Source of the DNA: JAKRSE01 sp943369295
GTDB lineage: Bacteria > Armatimonadota > Fimbriimonadia > Fimbriimonadales > Fimbriimonadaceae
Length of the DNA: 64,000 bases
NCBI GenBank assembly: GCA_943369295.1
Contig: CALRMU020000002.1
Span: 434,001 to 498,000 of the forward strand
Reading direction: 5' to 3'
Shown: positions 24,428 to 32,830 of the stretch, one piece after another
Layout of the letters: each line of letters starts with the position of its first letter
How positions within the stretch are numbered: the first letter of the stretch is position 1
The notes under the pieces: generated by a model
Seen by the model: the letters and a program-made list of their open reading frames with translations, nothing else
Told to the model about the DNA's origin: nothing
Database searches by the model: none
Translations under genes and position numbers: made by a program

Positions 24428-27400
24428 ATGATCGATTTTCTAAGAAAGCTGTTCGATACATCGGACCGAGACATCAAGACGATTCAGCCGCTCGTCGAAG
24501 ACATCAATAACATTGAAGCCAAGGTTCAAGAACTGAGCGACGAGGAGCTTCGCAACACTACGGCCGTTTTCAAGCAGAGACTCGCAGAGGGTGAAAACCT
24601 TGACAAGCTGCTGCCAGAAGCTTTTGCCGTCGTGCGAGAAACCAGCCGTCGCACCCTGGGCATGAGGCAGTTTGACGTGCAGATGCTCGGCGGAATCGTT
24701 CTTCACAAGGGACGAATTGCTGAGATGAAGACAGGTGAAGGAAAGACCCTCGTCGCCGTTGCCCCGCTTTATCTCAACGCCCTTACCGGAAAGGGCGCCC
24801 AATTGGTCACCGCCAACGACTACCTCGCCCGACGAGACGCCGTTTGGATGGGCCCCATCTATCACTTCCTTGGCCTTTCTCTAGGCATCATTCAAGGACA
24901 GAGTGCTGACTCGGACGAATTGGGTGGCAGCTACATCTTCGACCCCGAGTATCACCACGATGACCCTCGGTACATGCACTGTCGGCCCTGCAGCCGACGC
25001 GAAGCCTATCTTTGCGACATTACTTACGGCACCAACCACGAATTCGGTTTTGACTATCTGCGCGACAACATGGCTTTCGATGTCAGCCAGTTGAGCCAGA
25101 GAGAGCAGAACTACGCGATTGTCGACGAAGTCGACTCGATCCTGATCGACGAAGCAAGAACACCTCACATCATCAGCGGCCCCTCGATGGAAGATGTTTC
25201 CATCTATCAAGTGGTTGACAAGGTGGTGCGGCAGATGGACGCCAAGCTTCACTACACTTCTGACAAAAAGAACCATTCAGCCAGCCTTACCGAAGAGGGA
25301 ATGGACTTTGTCGAAGAGATGATGGAGATCGAAAACATTGCCAGCGATCCCAGGCTCTTCCACCATGTCAATGCGTCGGTAAAGGCGTGGGCTTTGTTCG
25401 AGAAGAACGTTGACTATGTGGTCCGAGGCACCGAAGTCGTCATCATCGACGAAAACACGGGTCGCGCCATGTTCGGCCGCCGCTACAGCGACGGTCTGCA
25501 CCAGGCCCTGGAAGCGAAGGAAAACGTTCCGGTCCAGCGAGAAAGCCAGACGGTCGCCGTCATCACCTTCCAGAACCTCTTTAGAATGTACGACAAGCTG
25601 GCCGGCATGACCGGTACAGCCAAAACAGAAGAAGACGAGTTCCGCAAGATCTATGGCCTGGAGGTCACCGCTGTCCCCACCAATAGGGACATGCAGAGAA
25701 AAGACCAGGCAGACGTGGTTTACAAAACCATGGATGCCAAGTTCCGAGGCATCGCCCGCGAGATTCTAAGGCTTTACACCAAGCAGCAGCCAGTCTTGGT
25801 CGGAACAAGGTCGGTCGACATGACCGAACAGGTTTCTGCTCGTCTGACGCCAGACCTTCTGCAGAGGCTTCTGCTGACGGACAGGCTCCTTCACCAGATC
25901 AACAACGAAAAGTCCTTCCCTAAGGATAAGCGAAAGGACGCCAACGTCTTCTTCGATAATCCCTTGGACAGCTTCGAAATGCCGATGCTGAGAGACTTTT
26001 TGGCCCAGGTCAACCTGCCCGGCGATGCCTTGAGCGATGAGATTCAGGAATGGTTCTTTAAGCAGCAGGGTCTTGGCAAGGGAAATGAAGAGTTCTTCCA
26101 AGAAGCTATTCGACACGGTGTTCCGCACAACGTTCTGAACGCCAAGTACCACGAGCGAGAAGCTTTGATCATCAGCGAAGCTGGCCGCAAGGGTGCCGTC
26201 ACCATCTCGACCAACATGGCCGGACGAGGTGTCGACATTCTGCTGGGTGGCCGCGTTGCCGACGAAACCGTCGCCATGGCTCGAACTCAAGAGCTTGAAG
26301 ACGGCGGCTTGGCTAAGGAGTACGCCGACACCTTCCTCAGCTTTAGGCGAGGTGGTGATGAAAGAGCCGCTCCTCCTCTTCCGATCGACGATCACGAAAG
26401 AAGTCAGCTGGCCGAAGAAGTCAAGGCTCTTGGCGGACTCTTCATTCTCGGTACGGAAAGGCACGAAAGCCGACGAATCGACAACCAGCTTCGAGGCCGA
26501 GCCGGCCGACAGGGCGACCCAGGTGAAAGCCGATTCTTCGTCAGCCTTGAGGACCAGCTCTGGAAGATCTTCAACTCGAAGATGATCGAGAACCCGATTC
26601 TCAAGGGATGGCCCACGATGGAAGAGGTCCGAGACAGATTCATCACCGGCATGATCCTGAAGACACAGGAGAGAATCGAGAACCACTTCTTCGAGGCAAG
26701 AAAGCATGTTCTCGAGTACGACGACGTTCTCAACACTCAGCGAGAAACGATCTACGGCAAGCGCCGCTCGATTCTTCTTGGCACCGATGTTGGAGCCGAG
26801 ATTCAGGATGCCATCCATGAGTTTATCGGCGAAGCAGTTGACCGACATTGGTCGGTGAACGAAGACGGCCTGCCCGTTTACGACTACGACGCTTTGTACG
26901 AAGAATTGAACGACCTCTTCCCGCTTGTCGACCACGCTTCACTGTCTGCTTTGTCAGAAATTCCGGCTGGTGAGGAGCTGCGTGCCTTCTGTATTGAAAA
27001 GGCTGAAGAAGCCTACAAGCAGAAGAGAGAAGCTCTCGGCGACGATGTGATGGGTCAGCTTGAACGGCACGTCATGCTTCGGGCCGTCAATGACAAGTGG
27101 ATGGAGCACCTCCAGATGATCGAGTACATCCGAGAAGGCATTGGCCTTCGCGGCTACGGTCAGGTCGATCCGCTGGTTGCCTATAAGCGCGAAACCTTCG
27201 ATCTCTTCCAGACGACTTTGAGAGACATTCGAGATGCCGCTACCAAGCTCACTTTCCAGGCGGAAGTGAGAGTTGAGCAGCAGCAGCCCGCAATGCCGAC
27301 CCCTCAAATGGTGAGGATGGAGGACATCTCTCCTGAGGCTCTTGAGGCCGCTGGACTTTCTGTCGGTGAGAGTTCAGGAGAAGCCGTGGCGACCCTCGCT

Positions 27401-27532
27401 CCGGTTTCCGAGGCTGACCTCGCTGGCATTGACTGGAAGAGAGTCGGTCGAAACGACCTCTGCCCCTGCGGCAGCGGCAAGAAGTTCAAGTCTTGTCACT
27501 ATCCTGCTCTTCGTCAGCAGGGCGTGATTTAA
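24428..27532 (+). CDS. secA: Preprotein translocase ATPase SecA
   Basis: SecA drives secretory proteins through SecYEG. It has Walker A AEMKTGEGKTLVA at about residues 98-106, the DEAD-like box VDEVDSILIDEARTPHIISG near 230-250, the PPXD region, TVAVITFQNLFRMYDKLAGM, and STNMAGRGVDILLGG followed by RIDNQLRGRAGRQGDPGESR. A C-terminal zinc-binding motif CPCGSGKKFKSCH is present. At 1034 residues it is longer than E. coli SecA (901). Much of the excess is a segment at about 475-565 between the crosslinking/helicase II parts (rich in Leu, Arg and charged residues), a known site of lineage-specific insertions. It follows the candidate monitor ORF. Confidence 0.97.
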   Translation: MIDFLRKLFDTSDRDIKTIQPLVEDINNIEAKVQELSDEELRNTTAVFKQRLAEGENLDKLLPEAFAVVRETSRRTLGMRQFDVQMLGGIVLHKGRIAEMKTGEGKTLVAVAPLYLNALTGKGAQLVTANDYLARRDAVWMGPIYHFLGLSLGIIQGQSADSDELGGSYIFDPEYHHDDPRYMHCRPCSRREAYLCDITYGTNHEFGFDYLRDNMAFDVSQLSQREQNYAIVDEVDSILIDEARTPHIISGPSMEDVSIYQVVDKVVRQMDAKLHYTSDKKNHSASLTEEGMDFVEEMMEIENIASDPRLFHHVNASVKAWALFEKNVDYVVRGTEVVIIDENTGRAMFGRRYSDGLHQALEAKENVPVQRESQTVAVITFQNLFRMYDKLAGMTGTAKTEEDEFRKIYGLEVTAVPTNRDMQRKDQADVVYKTMDAKFRGIAREILRLYTKQQPVLVGTRSVDMTEQVSARLTPDLLQRLLLTDRLLHQINNEKSFPKDKRKDANVFFDNPLDSFEMPMLRDFLAQVNLPGDALSDEIQEWFFKQQGLGKGNEEFFQEAIRHGVPHNVLNAKYHEREALIISEAGRKGAVTISTNMAGRGVDILLGGRVADETVAMARTQELEDGGLAKEYADTFLSFRRGGDERAAPPLPIDDHERSQLAEEVKALGGLFILGTERHESRRIDNQLRGRAGRQGDPGESRFFVSLEDQLWKIFNSKMIENPILKGWPTMEEVRDRFITGMILKTQERIENHFFEARKHVLEYDDVLNTQRETIYGKRRSILLGTDVGAEIQDAIHEFIGEAVDRHWSVNEDGLPVYDYDALYEELNDLFPLVDHASLSALSEIPAGEELRAFCIEKAEEAYKQKREALGDDVMGQLERHVMLRAVNDKWMEHLQMIEYIREGIGLRGYGQVDPLVAYKRETFDLFQTTLRDIRDAATKLTFQAEVRVEQQQPAMPTPQMVRMEDISPEALEAAGLSVGESSGEAVATLAPVSEADLAGIDWKRVGRNDLCPCGSGKKFKSCHYPALRQQGVI

Positions 27533-27562
27533 GGCTTCGTTTCGAGGTCTTGGTTCGTTAAG

Positions 27563-27601
27563 GCAGGCTCCTCCTATTTTTGGGAGGAGCCTGCTTTCTT
27601 T
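27563..27601 (+). terminator. Terminator after secA
   Basis: GCAGGCTCCTCC (27563-27574) pairs perfectly with GGAGGAGCCTGC (27583-27594) and is followed by TTTCTTT. It lies about 30 bases past the secA stop. Confidence 0.8.
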
Positions 27602-27650
27602 GAATTGAGGGCCAGGCCAGAGATGGGAATCAATGGTCGGGGACCGGTGG

Positions 27651-28717
27651 CACCCAAACTTCTTTCTCTTTTTGTACCGGGTGGCCGGGGATAGCCTCGA
27701 GGCACGAGAAGCAGCCCCGGAAGAGCTTCCATTGAGGGCAAGAAGCACCGGTCGGGGACCGGTGGCACCCTGAATCGCAGCTTGATCTGGGTGCCACGAG
27801 CCATGACCGTGGCACGAGGGCAAGGTCGTGAACGATTGTTCCCAACTTGAGCTGTTTTATAATCACGACCTGCCTCGGCTGTCGCCTCGGAAGGTCGTGG
27901 CACCCAAAGCTTCTTGAACTACTTGGACCGGTGACCGGGGATGGCTTCGAGGCACGAGAAGCAGCCCCGGAAGAACTTGCATTGCGGGGAAGAAGCACCG
28001 GTCGAGGACCGGTGGCACCCTGAATAGCAGCTTGATCTGGGTGCCACGAGCCTTGACCGAGGCAGGAGGGCAAGGTCGTGAACGATTGTTCCCAACTTGA
28101 GCCGGTTTGAATCACGACCTGTATCGGCTGTCGCCTCGGAAGGTCGTGAACGATTGTTCCCAACTTGAGCCGGTTTGAATCACGACCTGCCTCGGCTGTC
28201 GCCTCGGAAGGTCGTGGCACCCAAAGCTTCTTGAACTACTTGGACGGGTGACCGGGGATGGCTTCGAGGCACGAGAAGCAGCCCCGGAAGAGCTTGCATT
28301 GCGGGGAAGAAGCACCGGTCGGGGACCGGTGGCACCCTGAATCGCAGCTTGATCTGGGTGCCACGAGCCTTGACCGAGGCACGAGAGCAAGGTCGTGAAC
28401 GATTATTCCCAACTTGAGCCGGTTTTAAATCACGACCTGCCTCGGCTGTCGCCTCGGAAGGTCGTGGCACCCAACCCTCTCATACTACTTGGACGGGTGA
28501 CCGGGGATGGCTTCGAGGCACGAGAAGCAGCCCCGGAAGAGCTTCCATTGAGGGCAAGAAGCACCGGTCGGGGATCGGTGGCACCCTGAATAGCAGCTTG
28601 ATCTGGGTGCCACGAGCCTTGACCGAGGCAGGAGGGCAAGGTCGTGAACGATTGTTCCCAGCTTGAGCTGATTTATAATCACGACCTGCCTCGGCTGTCA
28701 CCTCGGAAGGTCGTGGC
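27651..28717. repeat. Tandem array: four copies of a noncoding unit of about 250 bp
   Basis: Unit starts marked by GGTCGTGGCACCCAA-type sequence (or its variant) lie at 27651, 27901, 28218 and 28468, and the array ends at 28717. Spacings are 250, 317, 250 and 249 bases; the long second unit contains an extra copy of its own last 67 bases. Each unit is made of several hairpins, for example GGTCGTGA...TCACGACC and ACCGGTCGGGGACCGGT. The minus strand has open frames, but the unit length is not a multiple of three, so the frame is not kept between units. The array lies between the convergent secA and acyltransferase genes. Confidence 0.85.
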
Positions 28718-28732
28718 AGCCATAAACAAAGT

Positions 28733-29422
28733 CTAAGGCAGTTCAAGCGGAGCAGGCAGCAGGGGCTCGTGACCCATCATGATGTCCGCTTCATCCTGAG
28801 CCTTCTGAATCGCTTCTTCTATCTGAAGGCGAATTGCCTCCAACTCTTCGTCAGAAGCCTTCTCAGGCACATAGATGGGGTCGCCGAAAGTGAAGACGGC
28901 TTTGCTGAAGGGAAGGGGAATGAGATAGGAATCCCACGTCGGCGCCAGCCACCGCCACTTTGCCGAGGTGCCGACCGGAACAATGGCCGCCCCCGACTTG
29001 CGAGCCATCAGCATGACTCCGCCTTGAACTCGGCGGTTTGGTCCACGAGGGCCGTCGGGAGTGAAGGCCATGCTGGCTCCATCGCGAAGAATCTTAACCG
29101 ACTCCATTGCTGCGCGAATGCCGCCCCTGCCGCTGGAACCTCGAACAGTTTTGAAACCGAACTTGGTGAAAATCTTGTTCTGCATCTCACCGTCTTTCGA
29201 AAGGCTGATCATGGTCCAAAGACCGAAGCCACGAAAGAAACAGGCTGGTATGAAGGTGTGCCCGTGCCAGCCAGAGTAGATTCTCGCTCCCGGCTGATCT
29301 TTATGCTTTTCCCATCCGACTGTCTTCAGCCTCAAGCTTGACCCGACAAAGCGGGCCAGCCAATAGATGGGAATTGGAAGAACGTGAGGCCGTATGGCTC
29401 TCCATCGCTGCTTTAAAGTCAT
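28733..29422 (-). CDS. Lysophospholipid acyltransferase-like protein (DUF374)
   Basis: This 229-residue protein has the DUF374 pattern: RIYSGWHGHTFIPACFF, where WHGH replaces the usual HX4D-type start, TMISLSKDGEMQNKIFTKFG, and AFTPDGPRGPNRRVQGGVML, a strong signature (DGPRGP). The family is related to glycerolipid acyltransferases and lipid A acyl transfer, and is membrane-associated; the true substrate is unknown. It overlaps the rhomboid gene by four bases and is the last gene of a four-gene minus-strand run. Confidence 0.85.
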   Translation of the reverse strand: MTLKQRWRAIRPHVLPIPIYWLARFVGSSLRLKTVGWEKHKDQPGARIYSGWHGHTFIPACFFRGFGLWTMISLSKDGEMQNKIFTKFGFKTVRGSSGRGGIRAAMESVKILRDGASMAFTPDGPRGPNRRVQGGVMLMARKSGAAIVPVGTSAKWRWLAPTWDSYLIPLPFSKAVFTFGDPIYVPEKASDEELEAIRLQIEEAIQKAQDEADIMMGHEPLLPAPLELP

Positions 29423-30495
29423 TGACCGATCAGCCCCTTGGCCTTGGCCACTGCCGCGGCTCCATGTCCAGAATGGTCTCGTTCAAGCTCGCCCAGCAGG
29501 GTGATTTTTTCTGCGTCGTCGTCTACTAGTTCAGCGAGTTTCAACAGTGCCTCCGGCCGCTCCGAATCTTCTCGACGTTCAAGAATCACACGATAAAGAC
29601 GCTTGGCTAGGCCAGGATCTTCATTTTTGAACTGTTCGGCCCACTTAGCCAGCTGCATCGACTTAAGCTTCTCCAGGCCTTGAATTGAATCCAGCTCGCG
29701 AATAAGCAGAGGCACTTGGACGCTTGGGGAATCTTGAATGACATCAAGTATCGCCTCTTGAGCTCTTTCCGTTTCCTGCAGAGTTTTGAGTGCATCGATT
29801 CTCTGGCGTCGAGCCAGGGGATCCTTGGGGTGGCGCTTCAGGTGTTCTTCGGCCGCATGAAGCACGGCAGCCGGGCCTCGCTCGTTCATCTGGTCCAGAA
29901 CTTCGTGGCCTAGCTCACGTCCAGCTTCTTTGCCTGCACCCAAGACGGCGGCCAAGAGCAGTCCGACTAAGAACCCTCCGAGGTGAGACCAAAAGGAAAC
30001 TCCGCCGCCTTCTTCACCCAAGCGCCAGACGGCTCCAAGAAGCTGTAGGCCTGCCCAAGTCACTGCGATAGTCCAAGCAGGAACGCCCTTGCCCGGAAAG
30101 AGGGGCACTTTGAGTGACATGTGGCGGACGCTGGCATAGCCGATAAGCCCCGCAACACTCCCGCTTGCCCCGATCAAAGTGGCATCACTTGTGCGGTTAA
30201 GCAGCCAGAAAGCCAGGACTCCGCCCAGACCTGAAGCAAGCCAGACGACAATGACTTTCCATCTTGCCGAAGAGAGTTCGAGCAGCGGTCCGACCGAAGC
30301 CAGGAAAACGAGATTGCCCAAGAGGTGCCAAACGTTTTGATGAAGAAACAGACTGGCAAGGGCTCGTGGAAGGCTAGGCTCTCGGGTAGAGAAACCGGCT
30401 TCGAGAGTAATTCTAGGATCGAAAAGTAGGAGAACGGCGACTCCCATGCAGAGGGCGATCAGGACAAGAGTCACCCAGGGGAGTCGGCCGTTCAT
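29419..30495 (-). CDS. Rhomboid-family intramembrane serine protease with C-terminal helical repeats
   Basis: This 358-residue protein has six hydrophobic segments in the first 190 residues. The rhomboid catalytic Ser lies in LIGASGSVAGLIGYASV (GxSG) near residue 111 and the catalytic His in SFWSHLGGFLVGLLLA near residue 172; HLLGNLVFLASVGP carries the first conserved His/Asn region. From about 200 the protein is soluble and helical (RGPAAVLHAAEEHLKRHPKD, with TPR-like character). Rhomboids cleave membrane proteins; no substrate is evident. It lies between yebC and the acyltransferase gene. Confidence 0.88.
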   Translation of the reverse strand: MNGRLPWVTLVLIALCMGVAVLLLFDPRITLEAGFSTREPSLPRALASLFLHQNVWHLLGNLVFLASVGPLLELSSARWKVIVVWLASGLGGVLAFWLLNRTSDATLIGASGSVAGLIGYASVRHMSLKVPLFPGKGVPAWTIAVTWAGLQLLGAVWRLGEEGGGVSFWSHLGGFLVGLLLAAVLGAGKEAGRELGHEVLDQMNERGPAAVLHAAEEHLKRHPKDPLARRQRIDALKTLQETERAQEAILDVIQDSPSVQVPLLIRELDSIQGLEKLKSMQLAKWAEQFKNEDPGLAKRLYRVILERREDSERPEALLKLAELVDDDAEKITLLGELERDHSGHGAAAVAKAKGLIGQ

Positions 30496-30519
30496 GCGTG
30501 CTGAGGAGGCAGAAGTGCC

Positions 30520-31266
30520 TCAATCCTCTTCTTCGTCTTCAGGAAGCTCGATGTTGATGTAGGTCTGACGAACATCGTCCAGATCTTCCAAAGCATCCAG
30601 AATTCTCAGGGCTCGGGCGATATCGTCCGGACCAGGATTGGGAGCCAGATTGGTGGCGATTCTCGTCAGCTGAGCTTCTTGAATTTCGATTCCACCCTGG
30701 CGGAGAGCCTGGGTGCAGAGGTGAAAGTTCTCGACCGGCGTTTCGATGACAAAGACATCCTCGTCGTCTGTCTTCACGTCGTCAGCTCCGCCATCCAAAG
30801 CCAGCATGGTGATGGTGTCTTCGTCGCCTTGAGTGCGAGAAACCACGATCTGACCGCACTGCCTAAACTGCCAGGCCACACTTCCGTTTTCAGAAAGGCT
30901 GCCGCCCTGCTTAGAAAAGGCGTGGCGAAGGTCGCTGACTGTTCGGTTCTTGTTGTCCGAATAAACATCGACCATAAAGGCGATTCCGGCTGTAGCCACG
31001 CCTTCGTAAGTTAGTTCTTCAAAGTTTTCACCTTCGCCAGCCCCAGCTCCCTTGGCAATCGCTCTTTCGATGTTGTCTTTGGGGAGAGAGTTTTCCTTCG
31101 CCTTGTCGATCGCCAGTCTCAGTCTGAGGTTGGTATCGGGGTCGGCTCCACCCATTCTGGCCGCGACCTGAATTTCGCGTCCGAGCTTGGTGAAGAGGTT
31201 GCCTCTAATTGCATCCTGCTTGCCTTTGCGGATGCGGATGTTCTTCCATTTACTGTGGCCAGCCAT
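30520..31266 (-). CDS. yebC: YebC/PmpR-family protein (TACO1-like)
   Basis: The N-terminus MAGHSKWKNIRIRKGKQDAI is the hallmark of this family, followed by GADPDTNLRLRLAIDKAKEN and NIERAIAKGAGAGEGENFEE. The 248 residues are normal. Members act as transcriptional regulators or help ribosomes with difficult proline stretches. No Shine-Dalgarno is obvious upstream of ATG 31266. It is the second gene of a four-gene run (small KOW-like protein, YebC, rhomboid, acyltransferase). Confidence 0.95.
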   Translation of the reverse strand: MAGHSKWKNIRIRKGKQDAIRGNLFTKLGREIQVAARMGGADPDTNLRLRLAIDKAKENSLPKDNIERAIAKGAGAGEGENFEELTYEGVATAGIAFMVDVYSDNKNRTVSDLRHAFSKQGGSLSENGSVAWQFRQCGQIVVSRTQGDEDTITMLALDGGADDVKTDDEDVFVIETPVENFHLCTQALRQGGIEIQEAQLTRIATNLAPNPGPDDIARALRILDALEDLDDVRQTYINIELPEDEEED

Positions 31267-31304
31267 GAGAAAGTCTTGGGGTGGGTCGGGCTTAAGTTTT
31301 CGGC

Positions 31305-31637
31305 CTAGATGATGGCCAGGTCAGTTTCTTTAACCAGGATGACGAAGTTGGGGGTGAAATCGAGCTCATCTTTGGTGAAGGGTTTTCTAGCCTCTTCGCC
31401 TGTGTTCTCGACAAACTTGGTCCTCATGCGTCGGGTGGCTTCCATGTGGACTTTGACTGCCTGTTCAGAGAGGGTATCAAGTTCGATCTTGACCGCGACT
31501 TCCTCCGGTGAATAAACACTCTGGACAATTCCTTTGAGTCCAAATAGGTGGCCGAAGAAGGCATGGACCTTGGCATCTTGAGAGGTCAGGTCTCTGGTCA
31601 CCACCTCAACCCTGTCGCCTTCTTTGATTTTTGCCAT
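31305..31637 (-). CDS. Small KOW-like protein of unknown function
   Basis: From ATG 31637 this gives about 110 residues starting MAKIKEGDRVEVVTRDLTSQ. The pattern DAKVHAFFGHLFGLKGIVQS-VYSPEEVAVKIELD looks like a small beta-barrel of the KOW/SH3 type found in some ribosome- or polymerase-binding proteins. The frame opens 25 codons earlier without a good start site. It stands first in the yebC operon, 38 bases upstream, hinting at a role in translation or transcription. Confidence 0.6.
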   Translation of the reverse strand: MAKIKEGDRVEVVTRDLTSQDAKVHAFFGHLFGLKGIVQSVYSPEEVAVKIELDTLSEQAVKVHMEATRRMRTKFVENTGEEARKPFTKDELDFTPNFVILVKETDLAII

Positions 31638-31744
31638 TGCCTCTAGTTTACCGTCCCTGACACAAAGGGTCTGGAACGGATGGTTTGGGAGAAGTCGCGG
31701 CGACGAAAACAAAGGTCTTGGTTGTGAGCGAAACTCTGCAGGGA

Positions 31745-31900
31745 ATCCTGGGCTGCAGCTCGTCCCTCGCTGCCATCCCAGGCCACCCTTCTCCAGAAGA
31801 GGGAGGAATTGCTTCGGATGTCACTCATAAAACCATGCCAAAAAACTGATGAGGGTGGCCGTGGATGGCTCGAAGAGCTGCCACGGATTGAAACGCCATC
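31745..31900. repeat. Spacer with decayed copies of palindromic repeat modules
   Basis: GGGTGGCCGTGGATGGCTCG near 31855, with its partner CCACGG at about 31881-31886, resembles the GGTGACCGGGGATGGCTTCG module of the array at 27651-28717. A CCCAGG-type stem lies near 31748-31783. No gene is supported here. Confidence 0.4.
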
Positions 31901-31910
31901 ACCGCCGACC

Positions 31911-32789
31911 CTAAAAACTTCGCGAGGCTGAAAAGTCGCCCAAGTCCATTAGAAGACTCTTGTCCCCTGGCAGCTCGGCCAGAGCCTCGCTTGCCTGACG
32001 AATCAGCTCTCCAGCAACTCTGCGGCTTTCATCTAAACCCATCACAGCCGGATAAGTCTGCTTGTTCCTTTCTCGGTCGCTTCCGACAGCCTTGCCGAGC
32101 TCTTCCGCGCTGGAGACCTCGTTCAAAATGTCGTCTTGAATTTGGAAGGCACGGCCGACACAGTCGCCGAACTTGGCAAGGGCATCAATATGTTTTTGTT
32201 CGGCTTCGCCAAACACTCCGCCCATAGCGCAGGAGGCCGAAATCAGGCTGCCTGTCTTCCAATCGTGAATCAGCTGGACGAGTTCGAGGCTGGGAGGCTG
32301 TCCTTCGCTCAAAATGTCCAGGACTTCCCCTGCCACCAATCCGGGAGTCCCTGAGGCAGAAGCGAGGAGTCTGGTGCCCTGAGCCACGGCTTTATCAGTC
32401 GCTCCTGAATGAGAAAGAGCCGTGAAGGCCAAGGCGAAAAGGGCATCACCGGCCAAAATCGCGACTGCCTCGCCGAAGGCTTTATGGCAGGTTGGGAGGC
32501 CGCGCCGAAGATCGTCGTTGTCGATTGCCGGCAGGTCGTCGTGGATCAAAGAGAAGCAGTGGACGAACTCTAAGGAACAGGCTGCATCCAATGCAGCGGA
32601 AGGGTTTCCGCCGACAGCTTCACAAGAAGCGAGGCAGAGAAGAGGGCGGAGCCTCTTGCCGGGAGCGAGAGCCGAATGTCTCATGGCTTGGTGAAGCACT
32701 TGAGGGGGGGAATCGGCTCTGGGCAGCAGTGTGTCCAGCCTCTGCTCAACTAAGAGCTTATAGGCCGAAAGTCGTTTTTCCTCCGGCAC
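31911..32789 (-). CDS. ispA: Short-chain polyprenyl diphosphate synthase (farnesyl/geranyl type)
   Basis: It condenses isopentenyl diphosphate with allylic primers. The first Asp-rich motif is FSLIHDDLPAIDNDDLRRG (DDxxxxDD type, as in farnesyl/geranylgeranyl enzymes), and the second is FQIQDDILNEVSSAEELG. GKRLRPLLCLASCEAVGG and the WKTGSLISASC region are typical. The 292 residues are normal. GTG 32789 is used because no other start lies near. Chain length (C15 or C20) cannot be decided by eye. It is divergent from the DUF1015 gene with about 40 bases between them. Confidence 0.88.
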   Translation of the reverse strand: MPEEKRLSAYKLLVEQRLDTLLPRADSPPQVLHQAMRHSALAPGKRLRPLLCLASCEAVGGNPSAALDAACSLEFVHCFSLIHDDLPAIDNDDLRRGLPTCHKAFGEAVAILAGDALFALAFTALSHSGATDKAVAQGTRLLASASGTPGLVAGEVLDILSEGQPPSLELVQLIHDWKTGSLISASCAMGGVFGEAEQKHIDALAKFGDCVGRAFQIQDDILNEVSSAEELGKAVGSDRERNKQTYPAVMGLDESRRVAGELIRQASEALAELPGDKSLLMDLGDFSASRSF

Positions 32790-32830
32790 ATACCCAGTTT
32801 ACCAGGGGTGCCCTGCCCCCACTTGATAAG

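Noticed and set aside
27841..28460. tRNA gene suggested by GGTTTGAATC-like T-loop sequence
   Set aside because: The flanking arms do not fold as a tRNA, and the sequence is repeated in every array unit.
27651..28717. CRISPR-like array
   Set aside because: The repeat unit is about 250 bases, and no short unique spacers or cas genes are present.
27574..28746. Long minus-strand open frames in the 250-bp repeat array
   Set aside because: They are repeat-derived, the unit length is not a multiple of three so the frame shifts between units, and no start site or known motif is present.
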